From QALR01 sp045646925 (GTDB lineage Bacteria; Bacillota; Clostridia; Oscillospirales; CAG-272), in the NCBI GenBank assembly GCA_045646925.1, contig JAZRLQ010000056.1:1-58390 (forward strand): 58,390 bases of DNA. Direction: 5' to 3'. Both the position numbers and the translations under genes were made by a program. Positions within the stretch are counted from its first letter, which is position 1. Each line of letters begins with the position of its first letter. This document shows positions 16,041 through 24,819 of this stretch, one piece after another. A model generated the notes under the pieces. It searched no databases. It was not told the DNA's origin and saw only the letters and a list, made by a program, of their open reading frames with translations.

Positions 16041-17945
16041 TTGTCCGTACGCAAGAAAAAACAATCAGGAGGCGAATTTGAAGCTTCCGTACTGATCTAT
16101 TATCTTACGAAATTCTCCGGATTCGTTTACAATACGTTTCTGGCGGGTTTTTTCGGATGGCTTTTTACTTCATACGATGCCTTGGCAGAAGGTTTTCTTT
16201 CCTCAGCTTTCGTTCGTCGGGTAAAAGCGATTTCGAATTATAAAATATTCCATTGGGCGAGAAGAGCCAAGCGTTTTACTGCGCTCACTTATGAGAGAAG
16301 TCTGTTTCTCACTTGGGTGAGAAGTATGTCGATGCGATTTTTACTTGCGCGGCTGAACACGTTCGGACTTTTCTTTTTCTCATACGGCTTTTATCTGATC
16401 ATTATACAATTCGTCAGAAAATATACGGAGTACACGGGTGAGCTTGTATTGCGCGAGCTTGTCGTCGGTCTGATTTGCGTGGTTTGCGGATTCGTCATGC
16501 TTTTGTCCAAAAAAAGTCTTGCGACCGCCGTCTACGAGAGTGAATTTTTGTGTTGGATCTTGTTCGACTGCCTCGGATTTCCCATCATCGGACTTGCGGA
16601 GGTGGCGAAAAAGGAAGAGAAGAGCGGATTCAATATGCCGTTCATTTTGGGTATGCTGTTCGGCTTTTTATCCATTTTCGTGGAACCTCTTCTGATCTGC
16701 TTTGCGATCATTCTGTTCGGATTGCTCGCTTCCTTGATCTTTTCTCCGGAGTCCGGTGTGATCATGATGTTTTTTGCATTGCCGTTCATGGACACCGTGC
16801 AGCTCTTCATTTTCATTTGTCTGGTCTTCGTTTCGTATATTCTGAAGCTGATCTGCGGCAGACGTCTGTGGCGTTTTCATCTGATCGACTTCACCGTTCT
16901 CGCGTTCCTTGCTTTTCTGATTTTCGGCGGGATCGTGACGATCGATAGCTCCAGTCTGAAGAAAATGCTGGTGATGGTCATTTTTATGGCGATGTATTTC
17001 GTTATCAAAAATATCATATCCTCTCCCGCGATGGTCAAGCGTTGTCTGTACGCGCTCGTCAGCTCGTCGGCGGTGGTATCCGTTTACGGTATCTATCAGA
17101 ATTATTTCGGAACGCTTTCTACAAAGTGGCAGGACATGGAGATGTTTTTCGAGATCAAGGGACGCGTCGTATCCATGTTTGAAAATCCGAACGTTCTCGG
17201 TGAATTTCTGATTTTGATCTTCCCGATCACACTTGCCTTGATGGCGACCTCCAAGCGCCCGTATGAGCGGTTTTTCCTGTTTGCGATCTCACTGATGAGC
17301 TGTTGGTGCTTGATCTTCACCTGGTCGCGCGGCGCGTGGATCGGTTGCATGATCTCAACGGCGCTGTTTCTGTGCGTATCCAGTAAATATTTCTTTACGG
17401 CGGGCTTACTGTCGTTGCCGTGGGTGGGCGCGTTCGCCTGGTTGAAGCGCGATTCTTTGATTCTGACGAGACTGACGAGCTTTGGCGATAGCTCGACGTC
17501 GTATCGTATCGGCATTTGGAAGGGCGTGCTTCGTATGCTGCAGGACGTCGGCTTCAGCGGTATCGGTCTCGGCGAGGAGGCGTTCAAGCAGATCTATCCG
17601 ATGTATGCGCTTTCGGGAATCGAGGCGGCTCCTCACACGCATAATCTCTATTTGCAGATCACCGTTGAAATGGGCATATTCGCTTTGATCGTATTTTTGA
17701 TCTTCATTTTTCTGTATGCGCAGTTTTCCTTCAGCTTTTGCAAATCTGCCATGAATCGCTCCAACAAATTGCTCAGCATCGGTATTTTCAGCGGCGTTCT
17801 GGCTCTTCTGATTCAGGGGTTGACGGATTACGTCTGGTATAATTATCGCGTATTTCTTTTGTTCTGGATGCTCGTGGGGCTTGGCGTGGCGCACGTATGC
17901 ACCGCGAAAAACACGGAAGAAGAAATGGAAGGCGTTTATTTCTAA
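16041..17945 (+). CDS. O-antigen ligase / Wzy-type membrane protein
   Basis: 634 residues from a TTG at 16041, preferred because AAGGGGG ends seven bases before it. About a dozen membrane segments and the Wzy_C/WaaL family features: the FTWSRGAWIG motif in the middle, an extracellular loop with the repetitive-looking FSGIGLGEEAFKQIYP, and an AAPHTHNLYLQI histidine motif. Members ligate or polymerise undecaprenyl-linked glycans. In a Gram-positive relative this suggests a surface polysaccharide, teichoic-acid-like or glycoprotein step. It sits between a flippase gene and two DUF4330-like genes. Confidence 0.87.
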   Translation: MSVRKKKQSGGEFEASVLIYYLTKFSGFVYNTFLAGFFGWLFTSYDALAEGFLSSAFVRRVKAISNYKIFHWARRAKRFTALTYERSLFLTWVRSMSMRFLLARLNTFGLFFFSYGFYLIIIQFVRKYTEYTGELVLRELVVGLICVVCGFVMLLSKKSLATAVYESEFLCWILFDCLGFPIIGLAEVAKKEEKSGFNMPFILGMLFGFLSIFVEPLLICFAIILFGLLASLIFSPESGVIMMFFALPFMDTVQLFIFICLVFVSYILKLICGRRLWRFHLIDFTVLAFLAFLIFGGIVTIDSSSLKKMLVMVIFMAMYFVIKNIISSPAMVKRCLYALVSSSAVVSVYGIYQNYFGTLSTKWQDMEMFFEIKGRVVSMFENPNVLGEFLILIFPITLALMATSKRPYERFFLFAISLMSCWCLIFTWSRGAWIGCMISTALFLCVSSKYFFTAGLLSLPWVGAFAWLKRDSLILTRLTSFGDSSTSYRIGIWKGVLRMLQDVGFSGIGLGEEAFKQIYPMYALSGIEAAPHTHNLYLQITVEMGIFALIVFLIFIFLYAQFSFSFCKSAMNRSNKLLSIGIFSGVLALLIQGLTDYVWYNYRVFLLFWMLVGLGVAHVCTAKNTEEEMEGVYF

Positions 17946-18019
17946 CGTCGATTTGTCGTTCCTTGCCGTCGGCGGAGGTGAGGAAAAAATAAATAAACCG
18001 TCGGGAAACGGAAACAATT

Positions 18020-18520
18020 ATGATTCAGAGAAACAAAAAAGCGCAATTCAATTTGATTGACGCGCTGATCATTATATTTATACTCGGTCTGATCGCCGTC
18101 GTGATCTATTGGATGTTCGGCGGCTTTCGGGTGGACGAAAAAGCGAAAAGCGATCCCGTCACCTTCGAGGTCAGAATATCCAACGTGAAGGAATCGTCTC
18201 TGCCGTTTATTGCGGAGGGGATGTCCGTCAGTGACTCCGTTACCGGAGAAACGATCGGCACGATCGTTGCCGTCAGCTCGGACAACTCCCGTTATTACGG
18301 AAGCGCGTACGCGGACGAAAAGGGAAATTACGTTTTGAACGCGACGGATCATCCGGAGGAATACGACATATACGTGACGATATCCGCGGACGCGAAATCG
18401 GATAACCGCGGTATATATACCGTTGGAACTATCCGTATGCTGATCGGAGAGACCGTGCATTTTCAGGTGAGATCCTTTTCCTCGGTATCCCATATCGTGA
18501 ATACCGAGCTTCCGGAATAA
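18020..18520 (+). CDS. DUF4330-family membrane-anchored protein, copy 1
   Basis: 166 residues. A short basic N-terminus is followed by one membrane helix (LIDALIIIFILGLIAVVIYW) and an extracytoplasmic domain of about 125 residues (VTFEVRISNVKESSLPFI ... GTIRMLIGETVHFQVRS) with the DUF4330 layout. Function unknown. It follows the ligase gene by 74 bases and is followed by a paralogue. The pairing with a glycan ligase suggests an accessory role in surface polysaccharide assembly (inference). Confidence 0.75.
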   Translation: MIQRNKKAQFNLIDALIIIFILGLIAVVIYWMFGGFRVDEKAKSDPVTFEVRISNVKESSLPFIAEGMSVSDSVTGETIGTIVAVSSDNSRYYGSAYADEKGNYVLNATDHPEEYDIYVTISADAKSDNRGIYTVGTIRMLIGETVHFQVRSFSSVSHIVNTELPE

Positions 18521-18565
18521 GCGGATATATTCCCTCAAGAAATAAAGAAAGGTATAGTCATAAAT

Positions 18566-19054
18566 ATGGATCAGAAACAAAAACAGATCTCGGGTCCGAG
18601 ATTCAATATATTTGACTTTTTGATTATTCTTGCCCTTGCGGTTTGCGTGGCAACGATCATTGGCCGCGTGATCTTCGTTCGTAACATGAGAGAAGACGTC
18701 GTATTGGCAGACGTATATTTTGAGGTCGTCGGCGTTTCGGAAGTGACGGCAAACGCGCTGTGTGAGCAGAGCGACTCGATCTATTTGCAGAGCAACGACG
18801 TCAGAATCGGTCTTATCAATACGGCAACGGCGGAGCCCTGCAGAGTATGGACGGAGAATGAAGACGGCGTTCTCGTCGAAGCCGTCCATCCCGACAAAAA
18901 AACGGTGTACGGAAAGGCGCAGATCAAGGGCGTCTGGTATGAAGACGGTTTCATGGTGGACGGAACATATCTTGCTTCGGTTGGAAATACCCTCGATATT
19001 TATACGAAATACGCCTCCTGCACGATCACGATCATATCCATTACGGAGAAATAA
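18566..19054 (+). CDS. DUF4330-like membrane-anchored protein, copy 2
   Basis: 162 residues with the same plan as the preceding gene: short basic N-terminus, single helix (FNIFDFLIILALAVCVATII), then an extracellular beta-rich domain (VYFEVVGVSEVTANALCEQ ... YLASVGNTLDIYTKYASCTITI). Similarity to copy 1 is clearest at RFNIFDFLIIL versus QFNLIDALIII. Probably the last gene of the run starting at rimM. GAAAGG ribosome binding site. Confidence 0.7.
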   Translation: MDQKQKQISGPRFNIFDFLIILALAVCVATIIGRVIFVRNMREDVVLADVYFEVVGVSEVTANALCEQSDSIYLQSNDVRIGLINTATAEPCRVWTENEDGVLVEAVHPDKKTVYGKAQIKGVWYEDGFMVDGTYLASVGNTLDIYTKYASCTITIISITEK

Positions 19055-19105
19055 TCATTTTTGCAAAAAAAATTTCTTCAGAACAAGAAATTTTGCAAAA
19101 AACTA

Positions 19106-19134
19106 TTGATTTTATCGTAAGACATTGATATAAT
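19106..19134 (+). promoter_or_regulatory. Sigma-A promoter for the HPr-like gene
   Basis: TTGATT (19106-19111), 17 bases, TATAAT (19129-19134) with TGA before it. Confidence 0.75.
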
Positions 19135-19200
19135 AGATACTAACTGATAGTTCAACTTCGTTCCTATCGAACAGTAAAATCAAAACAGGAGCACAAAAAG

Positions 19201-19458
19201 ATGATTTCCAGAGATATAACCATCAAAAACAGCGTTGGTCTCTATGCAAGACCCGCAACATTTTTCATTCAGAGAGCAAATTCCTATAAGAGTTCCATTT
19301 GGATCGAAAAAGACGATCGCCGTGTAAACGCAATGAGCCTTCTCGGTGTTCTTTCTATGGCTATCGCAGGCGGTACTACCGTTACTCTTATCGCAGACGG
19401 TCCCGATGAAGCAGAAGCAATCGGTGCGCTTGAACTTCTTGTAAGTTCGGAAATTTGA
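19201..19458 (+). CDS. HPr-family protein lacking the phosphorylatable His15 (Crh-like)
   Basis: 85 residues, the standard HPr length, and clearly of the fold (VGLYARPATFFIQRANSYKSS, then VNAMSLLGVLSMAIAGGT). Canonical HPr passes phosphate through His15 in GLHARPA; here residue 15 is Tyr. Ser46, the target of HPr kinase in Firmicutes, is kept (S46 in NAMSLLG). This is the arrangement of Bacillus Crh, where His15 is Gln: a regulator of catabolite repression and not a sugar-transport phosphocarrier. Monocistronic promoter upstream. The strong AGGAG site supports abundant expression. Confidence 0.9.
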   Translation: MISRDITIKNSVGLYARPATFFIQRANSYKSSIWIEKDDRRVNAMSLLGVLSMAIAGGTTVTLIADGPDEAEAIGALELLVSSEI

Positions 19459-19472
19459 TTTTCAAAACACAG

Positions 19473-19523
19473 ACGGCAGGGATGACGCCAACCGATACGG
19501 GGCGTTATCTTCTGTCGTTTTTT
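19473..19523 (+). terminator. Probable terminator or attenuator between the HPr-like gene and uvrC
   Basis: Two-part stem (outer 19473-19481 with the region ending at 19518, inner GACGCC with GGCGTT) with an internal loop and several G-U pairs, then a run of six T. It lies 40 bases before uvrC, so it may allow partial read-through. Confidence 0.55.
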
Positions 19524-19560
19524 CGTTGAAGCAACAGACTCTGCGACGAAAGGAGACGCT

Positions 19561-21390
19561 ATGGTTAAGGCTGAATACGGCGAAAGACTCAGAGCAAAGG
19601 CGGCGACGCTCCCTTTGACCCCCGGGGTATATATCATGCGCGACACGGCGGGCAAGGTGATCTACGTCGGCAAATCCCGCGCGATCAAAAACAGAGTGTC
19701 GGGATATTTTCAGGAAAGCGGACAAAACAGCTTGAAAACGGATGCTATGACGGCGAACGTTTTCGATTTTGATTATATACTTTGCGACACGGAAATGGAA
19801 GCCTTGACCTTGGAGAACAGTCTGATCAAGCTATATCACCCGAGATATAACATCAAGCTCAAGGACGACAAATCCTACCCGTATCTGAAGGCGACGGTCG
19901 GAGAGGAGTTTCCGCGCTTTGTCATGACGCGTACGCGTGAAAGCGAAAAGGCAAAATACTTTGGTCCGTATACCAGCACGGCGACGGTTTACGGGATCAT
20001 TGCGGCACTACAGAAAACGTTCGGTCTTCCGTCCTGCAAATACAGCTTTCCCCGAGACAGAGGAAGAGTGAAGACCTGTATTTATAAACAGATGGGCTGC
20101 GTTGCGCCGTGTGATCCGGACGTGACGTCGGAGAAGTACAGAGAGCTTTTCGACGAGGCGGTCTCGTTTCTTTCCGGCAATTATGAAAAGATCGTTTCGG
20201 ATCTGACGGAACGCATGAATTACGCCGCCGAAAATCTCGCATTTGAGGCTGCCGCGGCGTATCGTGACCGCATTCGCGCGGTCAAAAAATTGGAAGAGAA
20301 GCAGAAGGTCGTCGCCAGCCCCGATACCGAGCGCGATATTATCGCGTGGCACGTCGGCGATCCGATCTCCGCGATCTGCATTTTCTATATCCGATTCGGT
20401 AAGCTGATCGATTCGGAAATGTTCTATTTTTCGGGCGGAGAGATTCTGGATAGCGATGCCGTGACTTCGTTTTTGTACGAATTGTATTCACGAAGAGAAT
20501 ATATTCCGAAGGAGATCAATCCCGCGCAGATCCTTTCTCCCGAGGATGCGGAGGCATTGTCCGCATGGCTGACGGAGAAGGCGGGACACCGCATTTACGT
20601 CAGAACGCCGTTCAAGGGAGAAACGAGACGCCTTTGCGATATGGCGGGAGAGAATGCGGAGATCCGAGCCGCCGAATATGCGAAGACCTCGGAAAAGAGA
20701 GAAAAATCACTCGTTCGTCTGGCGGCGCTTTGTGGTTTGGAGACCGTTCCGGAAAGGATCGAGGCGTTCGATATATCCAATTTCGGTGATGAGAATATTA
20801 CGGCGGGCATGGTCGTTTACGAGGACGCCAAGCCGAAAAAAAGCGATTACCGCATTTTTTCGATCCGTTCCACGCAATCGAGAGACGATTACGCGTCCAT
20901 GAGAGAGGCGGTCTCGAGAAGAGCCGCGCATTTTTCCGATGAGGGAGCCGCGATTCCCGATCTGATACTGATCGACGGCGGCGAAAATCATCGGGCGATC
21001 GCCGCCGAAGAGATCAGAGCGGCGGGATACGATATTCCTGTTTTCGGCATGGTGAAGGACGATTATCATAAAACGCGCGCTCTCGTCGGCGAGGAGGGAG
21101 AAATTTCCATCGCGGCGGAGCAATCGGTCTATACGCTGATCTATCACATTCAGGAAGAGGTACATCGTTTCACGGTCTCAAAAATGAGTGCGGCAAAGCG
21201 AAAAACCCAGACGACCTCCGTATTGGAGGAGATCCCCGGCATTGGACGTGCGCGCGCAAAAGCGTTACTGACGCATTTCGGCGGACTTGCTGGCGTGCAA
21301 AAGGCAACGGCGGAAGAGCTGTGTGCGATCCGCGGCGTTACGGCGGAGATCGCCGAAAAGATCGTGGAGCATTTCCATAAAAACAACTAA
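19561..21390 (+). CDS. uvrC: Excinuclease ABC subunit C
   Basis: 609 residues, normal length. N-terminal GIY-YIG nuclease (PGVYIMRDTAGKVIYVGKSRAIKNRV) makes the 3' incision; a UVR motif near residues 205-240 contacts UvrB; an RNase H-like C-terminal nuclease (EAFDISNFGDENITAGMVVYED, LILIDGGENHR) makes the 5' incision; tandem helix-hairpin-helix motifs (LEEIPGIGRARAKALL, IRGVTAEIAEKI) end the protein. It acts in nucleotide excision repair with UvrA and UvrB, which are not in the window. Followed 23 bases later by rsmD. Confidence 0.98.
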   Translation: MVKAEYGERLRAKAATLPLTPGVYIMRDTAGKVIYVGKSRAIKNRVSGYFQESGQNSLKTDAMTANVFDFDYILCDTEMEALTLENSLIKLYHPRYNIKLKDDKSYPYLKATVGEEFPRFVMTRTRESEKAKYFGPYTSTATVYGIIAALQKTFGLPSCKYSFPRDRGRVKTCIYKQMGCVAPCDPDVTSEKYRELFDEAVSFLSGNYEKIVSDLTERMNYAAENLAFEAAAAYRDRIRAVKKLEEKQKVVASPDTERDIIAWHVGDPISAICIFYIRFGKLIDSEMFYFSGGEILDSDAVTSFLYELYSRREYIPKEINPAQILSPEDAEALSAWLTEKAGHRIYVRTPFKGETRRLCDMAGENAEIRAAEYAKTSEKREKSLVRLAALCGLETVPERIEAFDISNFGDENITAGMVVYEDAKPKKSDYRIFSIRSTQSRDDYASMREAVSRRAAHFSDEGAAIPDLILIDGGENHRAIAAEEIRAAGYDIPVFGMVKDDYHKTRALVGEEGEISIAAEQSVYTLIYHIQEEVHRFTVSKMSAAKRKTQTTSVLEEIPGIGRARAKALLTHFGGLAGVQKATAEELCAIRGVTAEIAEKIVEHFHKNN

Positions 21391-21413
21391 TTTCAGAAAG
21401 GATATCTATCATT

Positions 21414-21983
21414 ATGAGAATTATTACCGGAACGGCGCGCGGCGCCGTATTGAATACATTGGAGGGCGAAGCGACTCGCCCTACGCCAGCAAAGGTGAAG
21501 GAAGCGCTTTTCAGCTCCATTCAGTTCGATATTGAGGGCAGACGCGTGCTGGATCTTTTCGCAGGCTCCGGTCAGCTCGGTCTTGAAGCGCTCAGCAGAG
21601 GCGCACAGAAGGCGACCTTCGTTGACGGCGCGAGAGAAGCGACCGCGATCATCACTGCCAACGCGCAGAAGACACATCTTTACCAGAAATCCAACGTGCT
21701 TTGCATGGATTGGAAACAGTATATCAAATCCGCGAAAGGCAGAAATCAGTTCGATATCGTCTTTCTCGATCCCCCTTACGCGCTTCGTTTGCTCCCGAAG
21801 GTGACCGCAGAGCTTTACGATGCGGATATGCTCGCGGAGGGCGCGCTCGTGATCTGTGAGGACGAAGAAGGCGGACTTGCGGAGGACGTTATGGTAAAGG
21901 CGCGCTTCGATCTCGTGAAGGAGACTCGCTACGGCCGCGTGCATATTACCATTCTGACACCCAAAACCGAGGACGAAGAATAA
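21414..21983 (+). CDS. rsmD: 16S rRNA (guanine966-N2)-methyltransferase
   Basis: 189 residues, Rossmann-type methyltransferase. N-terminal RIITGTARG and RPTPAKVKEALFSSI are RsmD-specific; SAM binding at VLDLFAGSGQLGLEAL (45-60); catalytic DPPY at 119-122. Methylates G966 in helix 31 of 16S rRNA. Pairing with coaD directly downstream (44 bases) is the usual bacterial order. Confidence 0.96.
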   Translation: MRIITGTARGAVLNTLEGEATRPTPAKVKEALFSSIQFDIEGRRVLDLFAGSGQLGLEALSRGAQKATFVDGAREATAIITANAQKTHLYQKSNVLCMDWKQYIKSAKGRNQFDIVFLDPPYALRLLPKVTAELYDADMLAEGALVICEDEEGGLAEDVMVKARFDLVKETRYGRVHITILTPKTEDEE

Positions 21984-22027
21984 AGCTTCTTTTTGATATT
22001 TGCAATGGAAAGGAAAGGTGTGGTGGC

Positions 22028-22477
22028 ATGAAAAGGATTGCTTTGATTCCCGGGACGTTTGACCCTGTGACGATCGGTCATCTGGAGATCGTTCGCTTTG
22101 CGGCGGATCTTTTTGACGAGGTCGTTGTTTGTATTTCCTTCAATTCCGAAAAAACGCATTTGTTTACGGAATCGGAAAGACGAAAAATGCTGGAGAAGGC
22201 GGTTGCGCCCTATCCCAACGTCCGCGTGGACGTGCAGCACGGTATGACTGCGGATTACGCCGTTTCGATCGGCGCGGATTATATCATTCGCGGAGTCCGC
22301 AACGCAAAGGACGCGGAATATGAAATGAAGATGGCGGATTTCAATTGGAATTACAGAGGTATTCGCACGCTTTTCGTTCCCGCTCGCGCGGAGATCGCCG
22401 AGGTCAGCTCGACTGCCGTCAGAGAAAGACTCGCAAAAGGAGAATCCATCGGGGATATGGTTCCCGTCGATCTGTAA
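22028..22477 (+). CDS. coaD: Pantetheine-phosphate adenylyltransferase
   Basis: 149 residues. GTFDPVTIGHLE at 9-20 carries the nucleotidyltransferase TxGH motif; IIRGVRNAKDAEYEMKMADFN is the substrate-binding block; VSSTAVRERL is the C-terminal signature (VSSS in most). Catalyses the fourth step of coenzyme A synthesis. GGAAAGG ribosome binding site. Last gene of the uvrC operon, closed by a terminator. Confidence 0.97.
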   Translation: MKRIALIPGTFDPVTIGHLEIVRFAADLFDEVVVCISFNSEKTHLFTESERRKMLEKAVAPYPNVRVDVQHGMTADYAVSIGADYIIRGVRNAKDAEYEMKMADFNWNYRGIRTLFVPARAEIAEVSSTAVRERLAKGESIGDMVPVDL

Positions 22478-22482
22478 AACGT

Positions 22483-22524
22483 AAAAAACGACAGCTTTGC
22501 CGAAGAGCAGAGCTGTCGTTTTTG
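22483..22524. terminator. Bidirectional terminator between coaD and the GH92 gene
   Basis: 13-bp stem (22488-22500 with 22507-22519, one G-U), 6-base loop, A run on the left and T run on the right. Confidence 0.88.
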
Positions 22525-22534
22525 TATCTTGAAC

Positions 22535-24727
22535 TTATTTTTTCAAATGCAGGCGCAGGATACCGCCGTTTGTGATCTCTTCGTAGGTCAGATAACGTCG
22601 GTCAAGCGCGTTTCCGTTGAGAGCGATCTTTTCAACGTACGGAAATTCCAACGGATCACGGTCGCATTCAATGACGAAATGATCTGAGATGCTTCGTTTG
22701 TGATATTTGGTATCGAGGCGGATAGACGCTCGCGCGAAGAGCGGGGTATTCAGATAATACTTTCCGTCACTCATGCATATCTGCGCCAATCCGAGCGCGG
22801 AAAGAACGTACCACGCCGAAAGCTGTCCCACGTCCTCGTTGCCGCAGAAGCCGAATGCGCCGAGGCGGTAGGCTTCCTTTTGCACGCGTCTCGTCCAATA
22901 GTCCGTGCGTTCGGGTACGCCGAGAACGTCGAAATAATGCGTGAGATTGTGGCAAGGCTCGTTGGAGTGATTGTAATTTTCATTCCAGAGCGCCGTTAGA
23001 TCGGCTTTTTGGAACAGATCTTCGAGCAGGGCAAGCAATCGCTCTCTGCCGAAAAGTCGGCTCAACCCCTCCACGTCGTAGGGAACGAACATGGATTGTT
23101 GATAGAGATTGCTTTCCGTACAGCCGCAGGTATCGTAAAGCCCCTTTGTCGGCAGAAAATCCCCGTTTTCGTCGCGAGGACCCATCAGTCCCGTCTCGGT
23201 GTTGAAGTTGTCGGCGTATTTTTTCACGCGTTCGGAAAAATGCTGATGGTATTCGTTTTTGCCGAGCGAAAGAGAAAGATTTTCCATCGTATGATCGGCA
23301 AGAAGATATTCCAACGTACTGCTGAGATCGCCTGCAAGAAAGGCGTTTTCTCTGTAATTTTCGTCCGACGGACGAAGGCTTCGGAATGGCTTTCCGAATA
23401 GCGCTTCTTTTGAAAGTGAGGAAGCAAGCGCGATCTCGTACGCCTTTTCCGTGTCAAAATCGCATATGCCCTTGCAAACGGCGTCCGCCATGACGATCAG
23501 ACCGGGATCGCCGACCATGCATCCCGAATCCGATCCCATCAGCTCCCAACGCGGAAAAGACGAATTTCTGATCCGTGCGATACGCAAAAGTGAGCTTACG
23601 GTATCGTTGACCGTTTGCGGCGAGATCAGCGTAAGTAGCGGAAATTCGCTTCTGTATACGTCCCATCCGCTGAACACGGTTCTGTGCGTATCGCCCGAGC
23701 AGCTGATCTCACCCGCGACGGCGTGTCTTCCGTCTGCGTCCGTTGCCGTACGGGGATCGAGAAGCGTGTGATAGAGACAGGTGTAAAAGAGTGTCAGATC
23801 CGTTTCGCTTGTTCCGCATACCGTGACGTCGGAGAACGCTTCCTCCCACGCCGCATCGGCTCGCTTTCTCATGCCGTCAAAATCGAAGTCACGGCATTCC
23901 CGCGAGAGATTGTTTTTCGCGCCTTCGAGATCGACGTACGAAATGCCGCAACGGATCCCGATCTCTTCGCATTCGTTCGTGTCGAATTCGATCAGAAGCC
24001 CGACGTCCTCTCCTTGCAGAGAGGTGATATCTTCCGCATAAAATTCCTCGTGCTCAAAAAAACGCGCGCTTCGGAAGGGTTTTGATATCTCGAGACAGAA
24101 AAAGAGCGTGTAATCGATCTTGCCGAGACCTCTGCCGAATCCGCCGTATTTGTGATCGCATTCGATCGATCCGCGGATATAATTGCCGTCGATTTCGATC
24201 GTTTGTCTGTTGGAACGTCCCGCGATCCTTCGGGAAAAATTGAAGATGATCCCGCTCTCGCTGTTTTCGGGATAGGTGAAGCGGAGCTGACCCGTATGCT
24301 GCGAGACGGTGGCTTCGCAAAAAATGCCGTATCTGTCGAGCAGAACGGAATAATAGCCCGCTTTCGCGGTTTCGTTTTCGTGTCGGAAGGCGGAACGCCA
24401 GCCATAAGAGCCTCGGAGAAAGGGAACCTCGCGGTTGCTTCCGCTTCGCAGATCGGTTTTTCCCGTGATGGGCATGATCTGCAGATTGCCGAGATCGCCG
24501 TACCAGCCGATGCCGCTCATATGATTGAAGCTGAAGCCTTCGATCGTGTCTGCGCAATAATTATAGCCGGTTCCGTTGTCTCCTCTCGTCATCGTATCGG
24601 GCGAAAGCTGTACCATGCCGAAGGGATAGCAAGCGCCGGGGTGCGTTTTTCCGCCGCCGTGCGCGCTTGCCGCGGGAACGCTTCCGACCGTTCCGATCAT
24701 GGGATCGACGTAGTTTGTTTTCTTCAT
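22535..24727 (-). CDS. Glycoside hydrolase family 92 (alpha-mannosidase)
   Basis: 730 residues. Family blocks from the N-terminus: NYVDPMIGT, HPGACYPFGMVQLSPDT, GFSFNHMSGIGWYGDLGN, then in the (alpha/alpha)6 domain VFSGWDVYRSEFPLLTLISP, and the calcium/catalytic block GNEDVGQLSAWYVLSALG. GH92 enzymes are calcium-dependent inverting alpha-mannosidases, mostly acting on alpha-1,2 linkages of N-glycans or yeast mannan. There is no signal peptide, so it would act on imported oligosaccharides. It starts 92 bases after the PHP gene in the same direction with no clear promoter between, so the two are probably cotranscribed. Confidence 0.95.
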   Translation of the reverse strand: MKKTNYVDPMIGTVGSVPAASAHGGGKTHPGACYPFGMVQLSPDTMTRGDNGTGYNYCADTIEGFSFNHMSGIGWYGDLGNLQIMPITGKTDLRSGSNREVPFLRGSYGWRSAFRHENETAKAGYYSVLLDRYGIFCEATVSQHTGQLRFTYPENSESGIIFNFSRRIAGRSNRQTIEIDGNYIRGSIECDHKYGGFGRGLGKIDYTLFFCLEISKPFRSARFFEHEEFYAEDITSLQGEDVGLLIEFDTNECEEIGIRCGISYVDLEGAKNNLSRECRDFDFDGMRKRADAAWEEAFSDVTVCGTSETDLTLFYTCLYHTLLDPRTATDADGRHAVAGEISCSGDTHRTVFSGWDVYRSEFPLLTLISPQTVNDTVSSLLRIARIRNSSFPRWELMGSDSGCMVGDPGLIVMADAVCKGICDFDTEKAYEIALASSLSKEALFGKPFRSLRPSDENYRENAFLAGDLSSTLEYLLADHTMENLSLSLGKNEYHQHFSERVKKYADNFNTETGLMGPRDENGDFLPTKGLYDTCGCTESNLYQQSMFVPYDVEGLSRLFGRERLLALLEDLFQKADLTALWNENYNHSNEPCHNLTHYFDVLGVPERTDYWTRRVQKEAYRLGAFGFCGNEDVGQLSAWYVLSALGLAQICMSDGKYYLNTPLFARASIRLDTKYHKRSISDHFVIECDRDPLEFPYVEKIALNGNALDRRYLTYEEITNGGILRLHLKK

Positions 24728-24819
24728 TGGAAAGCCTCACTTTTGCTCTATCATACGGGAGTTGCCGAAATGACGGCAACTTCCGTTTTCGTATATTCGG
24801 ATGAGCGGAAGGATCGATA

